A DNA stretch of 64,000 bases from contig CM062813.1 in assembly GCA_031772625.1 (NCBI GenBank), forward strand, positions 764,522,720-764,586,719. Direction: 5' to 3'. A program made the translations under genes and the position numbers. Position 1 is the stretch's first letter. Every line of letters begins with the position of its first letter. Shown one piece after another: positions 1 through 10,687 of the stretch. The DNA comes from Pinus tabuliformis (taxonomy: Eukaryota > Streptophyta > Pinopsida > Pinales > Pinaceae). The notes under the pieces are model-generated. The model saw nothing but the letters and a program-made list of their open reading frames with translations, had not been told where the DNA came from and did not search any database.

Positions 1-516
1 AAAAGTCATTTTCTATGTTTGGGTCTAGGAATTCATCAATTTGGTCTTTGAAACATGTCCAGTAAAGCCATGCAGGCCAGAGGGAGGCCCTTACACAGCT
101 ATGGTTCAGAGAGCTTCATCGTCATGTGGATAGACTTCGACTCTTCTTCAAAACTTCGTTTTGAAGAAAAGTCAAACAGTGTCATTTATGACCAAATTTT
201 CCAAAAAATCTCCAGTTGACTTTTTCAGATGCAGTCATGGTTTCCGTGGCCAAATGCCCTGTCATACAGTCCCTGCAAAGATGCGCCAAAAATTTCATCA
301 TTTGAGCCAAAATTTCAAAGGGAAAGTGAAAATCAGTGTGTTTTAAAGTCAGTGAAAAAGTGCAAAACACAACATTAGAAAAATGGGTTTTCAAGGAAGC
401 AAAAATTAAACCCATCTCTTCCAAGGCTATATATACATGTTTTTATCCAAATCAAGGGCATTGTGCTATTACAAGCCTTGGAGAGACATTGCAAAGGTGG
501 AGTGCGAAATCGTGAA

Positions 517-1580
517 GCGTTTGAGTGAGTGGGAGCTGGTTTTAGAGGGCGCGACGCACATACCCAGGAGCGCGGCGCACTCACCGGGCGCGACACACAC
601 AGAGCCAGCCCGCAGTTGAAAGTTTCCACAGGCGCGGCGCATACCCAGAGCGCGGCGCACACAGACTAGGGGCCGAAAAACATTGCCAAACCACTTCGAA
701 TTTTGGTGAATGCTATCAAATCGAGAGGTAGGCCTTACGACATCACCTGTTTGTCAAATTTTATCAATGATATGGTGTTTATAGAGATGTTTGAATGCCA
801 CCAAAATGCATAAGGTCAACCATAAGAAATCACCAAGAAAATGATGGCTAGGGTTGTTAAAATGTGTTGTTAGTGCCAAGGTTTCACTCCACTCACTTTT
901 TCCCCTCACCTATCATTTTTCCCATCTCCCCTTGATCATTTTTCCTAAAACCCCTGCCCTAAATTACTACCAAACCCTCTCCCTATCCCTCCACTATTCG
1001 GTCAACACAAAATCACCATAAGACTAGCTCATTGTGCAAGCAAGGAGGTGGAAGAAAGGTGCATGGTCGAAAAGTTGAAGAGTCAAACGATTAGGAGCAA
1101 TTTAGGGGGAGCGCGGCGCACTCATTGGGCGCGGCGCACACAGAGCCCGTCCACTGTGTAAATCCGCCACTGGCGTGGCGCACTCAGAGCGTGTGGCACA
1201 CTGGGCATTGCGCGCGGCGCACAGGGATATAAAGCCCAGAAACCAACTAATTCGCCCAAAAATTTTGTGGATGCTCATCAAATTTGAAAGGTAGGCAACC
1301 TACCTCCACTCTTGCATCAAACTTGAAAGGAATAGCATGGTTTTAGGAGTATAAATCAAATGCAAAATTTTTATAAAGCAAACAAAAGAAGACACAAAGA
1401 AACCATGATCCTAGGGTTTGTGCTACAGTAACAGTGCTGCCAAGGTGTTTCAAACCCTACCCCATCAACACTATACCCAAACTACTCCCAAGTCCCTGAC
1501 AAATCTCTCCCTTTAACCCCTATTCCCATTACATCATTCCCTTCCTAATATTCCCTATTTTATTGTCCCCTTGGTGGCAG
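517..1580 (+). repeat. Diverged tandem duplication in the leader of an unclassified plant element
   Basis: Two related units of about 500 bp lie head to tail, roughly 517-1010 and 1085-1560. Each has the same order: a cluster of GC-rich motifs of the form GCGCGGCGCAC, a stretch ending in GAAAGGTAGGC or GAGAGGTAGGC, an AT-rich middle with a 'ctagggtt' block, a 'gtgccaaggt' or 'ctgccaaggt' block, and a C-rich tail. The units sit just upstream of the amber-broken frame at 1651. The shared GTAGGC could be a splice donor and the TTGGTGGCAG at 1571-1580 an acceptor, which would make this a duplicated leader with an intron, but that is inference. Positions 1-516 show nothing I recognise. Confidence 0.6.
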
Positions 1581-1650
1581 ATTGTCAGAGCAACTACCAA
1601 CTTCATTGGAATCAAAGGGCAGCATAAAACTCAGGGTACAAACAACAGTA

Positions 1651-3162
1651 ATGGCATCCGAAGTTTCATCAGAATATGAGGAGGAGACCCACAGTGACAC
1701 AGCTTCAGGAGAAAGGGCCCACAGGAGACATCACCGGAGTGGCAGACATCTTAGAGATGAGCCAAACACCCTCACCGAGTTGCAGGCATGCCCTCTTGCT
1801 ATGTCTTGTTTCCAGCACTTAGCATGTTTTGAATTTTGTCAGAGGGTGGCAAATGTCAGAGTTCATCATGAGTTGGCCCGTCTTTTTGCACTTCACCTAC
1901 ATGGAGGACAGTCTATATTGGCTGGGGTCACTTTCACATTGACACCCGAAACCATATCAGTGGCAACAGGCATACCAAACATTGGAGAGTAGTGGCATAA
2001 GAAGAAGAAGGTGGAGAGGCATCATTATGAGCCTTACATCAAGGACAGCTGTTTGAGCCACCTCACGAGAGTTTTTCCATTCAGATTTTTGAGAGATGAG
2101 TATGCACCGCTCATGAAATTGATCATGAAGTACTTCAGTTGTGAGGGGAGGTTTTCTCGCCTTTATGCCTATCACATCAGGTTGCTCATGCACTTTACCA
2201 GGGTGCGGATGATGAACCTCCCATTTTTCATCTGCGGGAACATAGAGAGGATGAAGAATTTCATGCAGCACAAGACCCCTCGACAGCAGCTCAACAGTGT
2301 TTATCACTTTTCCCTTATCCGGATTTTGGTGGACCATCAGTTGGGATTGCAGGGTATTGCTTGGGAGGACTTCATCTCCCGTGACTTCTTCAGCGCTCCA
2401 CAGGTGGTTTCAGAGGCAGAGCATGAGATAGGGGGCCCATCTCATTAGTATGAGCTACATGAGACTGCTACTATGCCAGTATACATCACCTATCAGAGAG
2501 GCAGTAGACCCTTATTTGCAGCAGCAAAGCGAGTGTTATCTCCACCCGGGGTGGAAGGGGCCTCGCTTCCGACATCAGCATCACAGGAGCAGGGTAAGGG
2601 TAAGGAGCCAGTGCAGGAGGAAGGGCCATCAGGTGAGCAAGAGACCGAGTTTGTTCTCCTCTAGGATGATGAGACAGATGCAGAACCAACAAATGCGGAG
2701 CTTACAGAGATCATCCAGGAGCAGCAGTCAGTGATTGAGTCCTTATCCCTTGACTTGGAGAGGGCCAAGTGGAACATGAAGTACCTGGAGCAGAGAAACA
2801 AACAACTTGAGGACCAACAGACGATCATGGAGCTGCAAAACATCCGTGAGCATCGCCAAGCTGCTCAAAGAAGAAGGGTTGCACTCACATCTTTGGAGCA
2901 AGCAATCAATGAGGATCGGGAGGCCAACCTTGAGAGGGTCAACATGCATTTGGAGAGGCTGCTGGACAAAGCCGACTAGGACCTTGCTCTACTGAGACAT
3001 ATGGCTTTCCGTTACAGGGTGCGAAACATGAGTGCACAGGCCCGGATAAGGAACTTGAAAGCAAAATTGAGGAAAGCAACAAGAAGGGCAAAAAGGGAAA
3101 AAGAGCAAGATCGACTTCGAATCTTGGCTGAGGCTTCCTTGGCCCATCATAACACCCCATAG
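1651..3162 (+). pseudogene. Unclassified plant transposon-associated protein, long frame broken by four TAG codons
   Basis: One reading frame runs from an ATG at 1651 to a stop at 3160-3162, about 503 codons, interrupted only by TAG at 1990, 2446, 2662 and 2977. Similarity of reading continues through each stop. The N-terminal 40 residues are acidic. The middle (about residues 60-260) has a folded-looking part with 'ARLFALHLHGGQ', 'VTFTLTPETISVATGIP' and 'FPFRFLRDEYAPLMKLI', a style I associate with poorly characterised plant retrotransposon ORFs; I cannot name the family with certainty. The C-terminal 150 residues are Gln/Glu/Arg/Lys-rich and look like a coiled coil ending in a very basic segment. 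No RT, integrase or zinc knuckle follows. The gene is a decayed copy unless amber codons are read through. Confidence 0.55.
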
Positions 3163-4459
3163 AGATCCTCCAGCCCAAATTTCAAAAAATTTGGGGAAAT
3201 TTTGGTCACTTGGTAATTTTTTGGGTAAAAAACAGGGATTTTCTCCCTGTGTGTCGCGCCACTGGCGCGACGCTAAAATTCTAGGGCTCCAAATGAGGAA
3301 TGGCTTGCAGTTTTGGATTCAGAAGAGAAAATTACGGCTACTGGTGTCCGGGCAAGAGATTTGGGCAAGATCTGGGTCTCCTAAAGGTCAGAAAACACCC
3401 AAAAATGGCCTCTCTGCCACTTTTTTGACACACAGAAAGCAGTCTTGGGAGAATGGAGATTTGGAGGGGCAAATGAGCACCAAATTTGAAAATTCCAGTT
3501 GGGTTAGAAAGTAGACAGGACAGGCTTTCCAGCAAGCCCACTTGGGCACATTTTGGACACATGCAAGTGCCCCAAAATAGGCCCCAAAGTAGCGCGACGC
3601 ATAGAAAAAATGGCGCAGCGCACAGAGGAAAAAATTGCCAATTTGCTTCCGTTTCGCAAAATTTCGGTTCGCGACTTCTCCAAGTGGGCTCGCTCATCTA
3701 CACTTCGGTTTTTTGGCACCAAAGGCGGCATTTAAAGAGTTTTTTCTCCAGATTGGCTTCTATCCAAGTGGCGAAGGAAGGCAAACGGTCACCCAAAGCC
3801 AAATGTCATGTTGGTAGCGCTGCACCTGTAGCTGATGGTTGGCTCTCCATCTCCATTTCGCAATGATTCGAGTAACTCCCCAACCCTTGGGCGTTCTATC
3901 TCTTCCTCACACATTCTATATATTGTATGCAAGTTATTTGCAAAGGGTTGGTTGGCTTGTAACTTTTGGGAGTCTGTGGGAAAGAAACTTTGTTTCTTCA
4001 CCGTGTATTTTTGACAGAGAATTAATGAAAGGCAGCGGCTCTGTTTCATGAGATTCTTGTGGTTGTGAGTGTAGCAAATGTGTCGCTTATGTTTTCATAT
4101 GTATTCTGTTATGTTTCATAATTCGATTCATGTTCATTTCCAGTGAAATTTTCTGAGTGAGATTAGGTAGAATTCAATTTTATTGCTCTGCCTGTGGGAA
4201 AATTTCATGTTCAGTGTTATTCTTCTGTTGAAAGGGATTCATGTCACCATGCCCTTTTCACTTTCTTCAGCAATCTATTCATGCCGCGGTACCTCAAACT
4301 AAATTGTTACATTTTCCGCCTACCTTGCCTCACGGAATAATCTGTGCCTTTGTATTAAATTCTCTGTTTTTTGTTGAGCGCCGGTCCCATAACATCCCAG
4401 AAGCTCGGTCATTCATGAAAATTGTTTCCAAGATCCCTATTCACTTACTAGCCTAAGGT
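3163..4459. other. Stretch without a recognisable gene, probably the 3' part of the same element
   Basis: No coding frame of note. GC-rich motifs like those of the leader reappear at 3246-3270 (a short inverted repeat, TCGCGCCA and TGGCGCGA) and at 3590-3625, and the sequence after the second cluster resembles that after the cluster at 650. This ties it to the element at 517-3162. I could not find terminal repeats or a target duplication. Confidence 0.4.
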
Positions 4460-7400
4460 AAATATTTCATTGTAAGTCATCTCAGACCGTTTTCGACTAT
4501 CTATTCACTGAGCGTGACTCGGAGAGAGCCCTCTCCTGTTCTGGTAGGGCTAGCTACCAGATTGAGCGTGGTTTGTGGTTACCCTGAATTTTGCTTTCCT
4601 TCAGCCTAGCGCAGATTTAGGTGCTAACAGCTCCAAGCTCTGTGCTGGAACTGCGTCACCTTCCCAGTGAGCCTACCTTGCTTAGAAGTCAATATGCTGA
4701 ACTGCTGCTATCTCTGCCCCATAGAAAGCCCCAGCTCTGCCTTTAAGGAACTGCGTGAGCCCCTCTAGCTTTTGCGTCACTCTCTATGGAGCTGCGTTGT
4801 CTCTCCTACTGCTGCTCTGCCTCTCTGCTATGTATCCTCGGCCTTGGATTGAAGTCCCTCTGCTGAAGTGCCCCTCTCATTGCAACTTAGATCACTTAGC
4901 TCGAATTTCTTAGGAAACCACGCCCTAGAAAAATCGAACTCTTTGGTCTCTTGGTGTGTCTCCAACTGACCCTCAAACCTCCTCTTATACTTTTCCGGTT
5001 AATGAATCAACGACCGAGATTAAGTTCAAATCAACGGCTAAGATTAAAATAGACTTGATCCTCGTCACTTAGAAGTTTCTCACCCATATTTTTATTAATA
5101 CACATTAATATTTTTATTTTCCTATTAAAATATTAATTATTTTAATAACTCCTCATCTAGGTGGAATTTCTCCAAACGATTTCTGAGTTCTGAAGATCTC
5201 ATGTGTTCTAGCACCTCCACTAAATTTCGGAGCTAGAGTACATCCGATGCTACCTGTTGACCACTACGTTTTAACGAACCATAGTAGTACACCCCCTTTT
5301 TCGCAAAAGGGATAGCACCTGGTCGATTTGTCCGTGTCGTCCAGCTATCATCATCAGCCTGATTGTCATGTTATAATGTAAACCCATTCTACATATATGT
5401 GATGTAAATAATCTCAGCAGATCTGTGTCATGTATGTAATTGCCTAGGTAAACCTACTTTTTTGGTAATGATCTACATTCCGGGAGGTTTTTTGTCTCAC
5501 CGATCCATTCTCGGATGGTCAGCAGAGTTTTCCTTCAACCTTATCCCAAAGCCGGAATGAATTTTGTCACCAGGATTTTAGGTGAGTCCTACTACTATAG
5601 ATTGAGTCTGTGTAAGAGTGATCCGGAAATAATCCTAACTATTTGGTTAGGTTATTTTATTACAAATTGCTTAGCCTGCTGGATTATATTTGTGTCGAAG
5701 AGATGGGTAGTCTATGAGGGTCTATTTTAGATGGGTTTCCCTCTTGAGATGTAAAAAATGTAAAAACCATGATGTAAAGTGTCTTGAGGGTTAGAAAAAT
5801 AATTTATCCCCTCATAGGTTAATTAATTAAAATTTCTGGACAAAATTAATTAAAATCCTAAGCTAGAAATTTAATTAATTATAGGTCCTAGGTAACTTTA
5901 AATTTTCCAAAGGCAAAATTCATGGGTCTTTTAAAAAATAAATTTTAAGAGGTCCAGGGACTAAGGTTAATTGATTATTTTGCTAAATTTTAAGCCTTTG
6001 TTCCTTGGGGTTAAGTCAAAGTCAAAATTTTGAGGAAATTAATTCAATAATTTAATTTTTGAATTAATTAAAATGCATTTAATTGAAAAATTCGAAATTT
6101 CCTCAATATTTAAACTTTCGATGGATGAGATTAAATTTTTTTTTGATCCTCATCAACGGTCGAGATTACTTTGACAAGGATCACTCGAACTAGCTGTTGG
6201 AAGATTTATCTTTAAATAGGAGGTCAGTTGTCAGTTGAGATCATTCGATCTCCGAGTCGTGTGCTAAGTGAAAGCTCTCTTGTAATCTTTTTTATGAACA
6301 ATAAAGAAAGACTTTGAGGTTAATTTCTGCTGGTTTTACTCTTCTTGGAAATGCTGTAAGATGTGTTATTTTCATGCATAGATTTCCTTTTAGCCATTGA
6401 TGATAGCTTTTTGAAGAGTGATTTGAGCACATGTATCTTGCTCAATCACTGGGGTTTGAATGGTAATTTAGATTTTGAATATAATAGCAGGTATCTCTAT
6501 TAAATCTGAATTTTATTATCATTTTCTCACCCTATGCTAATGGTTGAATTGTGTTGTGCAGGAAATTTTATTTATTTTTAGATTATTGGGCGTTCAGGGA
6601 AGTTTTCAGTTGGACCAGCCAACTCCCGATTAGTATTTTCTGAAGAGCCCAGCTTGATTGGATCCCAGGTTTATCATAAGAAATTTTATTGTTGATGCAT
6701 GAAGGGTTTTGGGCGAAACACCTCCATTTAAATAAAAAATTTCAAAATTTTTCTATGCTAAATTGATAAATCTGGCTTTTAAGAGCCTTAGATTATCAGA
6801 TCTGGGAGCTGAGTTGGACTTACACTCACCAGATTTGGTAGATTTGCTATTCCTGTGCATAGATCTGTAATTTTTTTTTTTTACTTTTCTGATTAGGGTT
6901 TCTAGGGTTTCATTTATTTTGTATATCCGGGTTTTGGGTGTTTGTTTTTTCAGGTACAGGTTGCAGATCTGAAGGAGAAGTTAGTTTTTGAACCAGATCT
7001 AGGCCTTGGAGGGTAAGATCTGGCCTCAAAATCATCTTTTGTAGGGGAATTGTTTTGCAGTCCAAGGTTTCAAATCTTTTTTAAATTTGGACAAAATTTT
7101 TAAGGGTTTTATTAATAAATCTTGAAGCACAATATAACATTTAAATCTGGAAATTTTAGAGTTTTATTGGGCAGCGATTTTCCATTTTGTTTGTTGCCTG
7201 GGGTTTTTTCCAGCAGAATTATTTTTTGAAATTTTTTAAGGGTTTTGCTACTGTGTGTTTGAGCCTGCCTCCCTTTACGCTGCTTCAGACCTGCGCGTTT
7301 GCATATTCCACATCTCTGCCATCGATCATCCACTATCCAGCCAGATCCATCTCTGCGCTTTCTCTGCTCACCTACAATAGAAAATACCCACGTCCATTCT

Positions 7401-8679
7401 TCATCACCCTCAAGCAGCCATCCTTGCATCTCCCCACGTGATTTCATTTGGCCTGCGATACCCTCCGTTGCTCCTTAGCCATCCTTCCTTTTCCTGGCCT
7501 GAGTTTCCCTTCCGTTCACTCCCTCAACACTGCAGTCTCAACCCCGTTGGAATATCCGCATCCTTTCCCCTTCATCGTGCTCCCCTTGCGTCGTTCCTCT
7601 TGTGTCACCGCTGCTCCATTTCAGCGTTTCTTCTCCCGCGTCCAAGCCTGCAACACCTTCACGCAGTTCTCCTCACGCAGTCCACTCTCAGCCTCTACCT
7701 TCATCCATTGACCTGCCCTCCTACACAACTCTTTTTCACTGCCTTTTTCTTTATATCCACGCAGCTCCCTTCCCTTTACCTGCGGCCTCCCCCTCAGTGT
7801 TTTTGACCTGCATGGTTCTCCCTCATCGCAGCTCCAACTCGTCTTCTCTCCATGAAAATCTGCCATATACCCGTTGCTAACTCCGCGTCCCTCATCCATT
7901 GCTCACTGCCCGTCATTTCTCCCTTGCACTCCTCACGTGGTCTTCTTAACCTGCTAAACCCTCCATCATAACCCTTCCACACTGCCGTAGACCTGCAAAT
8001 CACTCCTTGCTGCCGCCGTCTTGCTATTCATCTCTGCCATCGAACCTGCACACTACAATCCCATTTGAGTTTTCCTTTTTTTTAATCTTACTCATTCATA
8101 GTTAGATAGGATAGCTTAGGTTAGATAGGTAGCGTATACTTTTTGTTGTATGAAGTGTGTTTTGTTTTGATTTCATTAATTAAAACAAAAAATTCAAAAT
8201 CGATTTTTGTTTTCATTTAGATTTTTTTTTTTGGATATAAAAAAAAACCATTAAAAATTTTCTAAACATTAAAAATCTAAAAAAAAACTTAAAAACCGTA
8301 AAAAGTTTATTTTGTGTGGCTAGAAAATCAAAATAAATTTTCACACTTGAAGATTTAATTTTTTTTTTTTTATGTGGCCTCTGGCCCATTAAAATTTTTT
8401 AAAATTTATTGAGTCAGTTGGTTTTGCTTTGGTCACATTAAAAGAAAATCTTGATTAATCATTTACCACATTAAGTCTTACTTAACATATTGAAAAAGAT
8501 TTCCTAAAGGACTAATTAAATTTGTCAATTTTTTAATTCCTTCTTGGTGTCTTTTTTTTTTCCAAGGAAAAAACGGTAACCTTTTATTAAAAAAAATTTA
8601 ATGAAAAGTTACACAATCATATGCAATGAAGCATTCCGAAATCTGCCACATGGGCCCGAGTGCTTTCGCACCCCACGCA

Positions 8680-8697
8680 ACGTTAGAAGACTAACGT
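8680..8697 (-). other. Stem-loop in the LINE 3' UTR
   Basis: A perfect 7-bp stem (ACGTTAG and CTAACGT) encloses a 4-nt loop, about 120 nt upstream of the poly(A) tract. Some LINEs use a 3' stem-loop as the reverse-transcriptase recognition signal. That role here is inferred from position only. Confidence 0.4.
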
Positions 8698-8770
8698 GCA
8701 CAAAGAATAGAAAAAAAAGAAAGAGAGGAGAGAGAAAAAGTAAGGGCAAAAAAGCTGAGAGGCTCACGCT

Positions 8771-10687
8771 TCAAGCTTTTCTCCCCTTTTTCTTTTCAAC
8801 CTTGTGCCACTCTCCTTGAGTGGGCTCGATCGAAGCAATGACTAACTGTGATTCTGCATTCTGAATCCCTATTTCTTTATCTGAGTCTGAGTTATCTGAT
8901 TGGTGGTGCCTTTTGATGCCTCCCATGCTTGGATCCATGCTTGTCATCTCTGCCTGATTTTGGTGAAACTTTGTACTCTTGTTTGTTGCTGTAGTAATTT
9001 TTCTGGGATCGGAGAAAAGGTGTTCTTGATTGTTTACCGTTGGGATCACTGCCGCGGAATTCTCCCCTATAGGATCATCGTGTTGTTCAGGTGGGGCGTT
9101 AGGCTCCCCCTCATCCTCTATTTCTTCTTCTGGATTCACTGTGCATTGCCAGCCTCTTGGTTTGTGCACTTGCTTCTTATTCCTTCTGTTTTCTTTTTTG
9201 TTTTGCGGACAGTTTTTATGTAAGTGTCCTGTTTGCTGACAGCCTCGACATCTGAAAGCCGTATTTTCATAGTCAAGAGTCTGTTTCCACTGAGAGTTGT
9301 TATGAATCAGGATTATATTGTCAGGAAGCCCTTCACTGAGATCAACCTCCACACAGATTCTGGCAAAAGTATGAATGCATCTGTCTATTCTTTCCACATC
9401 CTGCTTGATGAATGAACCTATGGCATTCCCTATTGCTGCAAAAACATTTGGAAACCAGAAATGTAATGGTAGATTATGGAGCCTGACCCACACCGGCATT
9501 TTGGACACCACCATAGTGGAGGGATCAAAACCCGGGAACCAGGGGGTCATGAAGAGACCAGCATTGCCCCAGAACCATGGCCCCTCATGGAGGGCAAAAT
9601 CTTTTTCCTTAACCGTGTCAAATTTTACAATAAAGAAACCCTTGGAGCACAAATGGATATCACAATTTGGGGTCCATGTGGAGAAGATCCATTGTCTTAA
9701 AGCATCTGTTTTAGGCCAAAACCCGTTGAATCTGCATATGACAGCTAGTGAAGCAAGATCAGAGTGAAAATTTTTTACCTCAGGCAAGTCGATTTGCAGA
9801 GCAGGGGTCTGTAATCTTTGCTCCACAATGTAGGGACCAGGAAGGTCTGGAGATGGTGGCTTGCTTTTGGCTTCCCCCTTCCCTTTGACAGCATCTTTAA
9901 AAGAACCACAGCCCTTAGGGCCTGAACCAGAGCTTCCTCCTCTCAACCTAGAATTTATAATGATAGTTGAATCTCGGCCAATACCATAGTGCTGTAATGT
10001 ATAATTTTCCTGCAGGATTTTACCTGCATGTATCAAATTTATCAGATTTGATGGGATGCCCAGATCTGCTTGTATATCGTCTTTTAAATGCTTTATCATC
10101 TGCCCTGACCAGATTTCCTTGCAAATAGTTTTCCCAAACAGGGGTCTGATGAAAATTTGGATTCGATCTTGTTCTGGATCCTTGAGAGCTAGATTGGATT
10201 TTTTAACACAGACGTTTAGATCCGGCCCAGATCTGCAGTCGTTGTGGACAAAAGAGGGCGAATCTGAGCCATGCAGCCCCAGAAATCCAAGAAGGGGCAG
10301 AGGAATAGGAAAACTGCTCTGTTTCCCGTTGACGCAGCCAGAGCAAACAGCCCAGGGAAAAGCCCCCGCGATGGAGGCCCAATCATCCTGAATCTGTGTA
10401 GAAATCGGAATATTTGAAAAATACAACCCCGGGCGATGAAGCAGGGTGACCAGAGTCTTCTTGAGAATACCGAAACGAGCCAGGAAAGGGGAAAGAAACT
10501 CAAAAACTTGATGTAATACCAGCGGCTCCTTTCCGTTAATGAAACCGGCCCAAAACCTGAGGGTTTCATCAAGTGCTGTGGATCCCGCAGCCAGTCTCCA
10601 GCTCTTTCCAGCGTCGAGCAAACCTGTGGAAGCGGCGGCGGCAACGAAAGGACCTGTAGAAAACCTAAGCTCGATAACGCCCGCCAT
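8771..10687 (-). CDS. LINE ORF1 protein with embedded ubiquitin-like domain, DUF4283-like domain and zinc knuckle
   Basis: An intact 638-residue ORF from a true ATG. Residues 1-175 match nothing I know. Residues 176-251 form a ubiquitin-like domain of exactly 76 positions. It starts IQIFI, contains GKTI, GIP, LIHAGK and STIII, and ends RLRGG. My hand alignment to plant ubiquitin gives 34 identities of 76; Lys positions 11, 27 and 48 and the Ile44 position are kept, and position 70 is Asn. Residues 305-400 resemble DUF4283, the usual ORF1 domain of plant L1 LINEs ('CRFNGFWPKTDALRQWIF'). A CCHC knuckle (C-x2-C-x4-H-x4-C) lies at 480-493, followed by a charged tail ending in KKKGRKA. LINE ORF1 proteins bind element RNA. 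The ubiquitin-like part could be cleaved after Gly-Gly or could recruit ubiquitin-system partners; both are inference. ORF2 is absent. Confidence 0.85.
   Translation of the reverse strand: MAGVIELRFSTGPFVAAAASTGLLDAGKSWRLAAGSTALDETLRFWAGFINGKEPLVLHQVFEFLSPFLARFGILKKTLVTLLHRPGLYFSNIPISTQIQDDWASIAGAFPWAVCSGCVNGKQSSFPIPLPLLGFLGLHGSDSPSFVHNDCRSGPDLNVCVKKSNLALKDPEQDRIQIFIRPLFGKTICKEIWSGQMIKHLKDDIQADLGIPSNLINLIHAGKILQENYTLQHYGIGRDSTIIINSRLRGGSSGSGPKGCGSFKDAVKGKGEAKSKPPSPDLPGPYIVEQRLQTPALQIDLPEVKNFHSDLASLAVICRFNGFWPKTDALRQWIFSTWTPNCDIHLCSKGFFIVKFDTVKEKDFALHEGPWFWGNAGLFMTPWFPGFDPSTMVVSKMPVWVRLHNLPLHFWFPNVFAAIGNAIGSFIKQDVERIDRCIHTFARICVEVDLSEGLPDNIILIHNNSQWKQTLDYENTAFRCRGCQQTGHLHKNCPQNKKENRRNKKQVHKPRGWQCTVNPEEEIEDEGEPNAPPEQHDDPIGENSAAVIPTVNNQEHLFSDPRKITTATNKSTKFHQNQAEMTSMDPSMGGIKRHHQSDNSDSDKEIGIQNAESQLVIASIEPTQGEWHKVEKKKGRKA

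Noticed and set aside
1990..2979. Programmed amber readthrough of the TAG-only frame
   Set aside because: Four readthrough sites in one protein would be without precedent that I know of. The same TAG bias in unrelated decayed elements is better explained by C-to-T change at CAG.
7112..8003. Overlapping open frames on both strands, up to 122 codons
   Set aside because: They lie in a pyrimidine-rich part of a solo LTR, overlap on both strands, show no domain and have only low-complexity translations.
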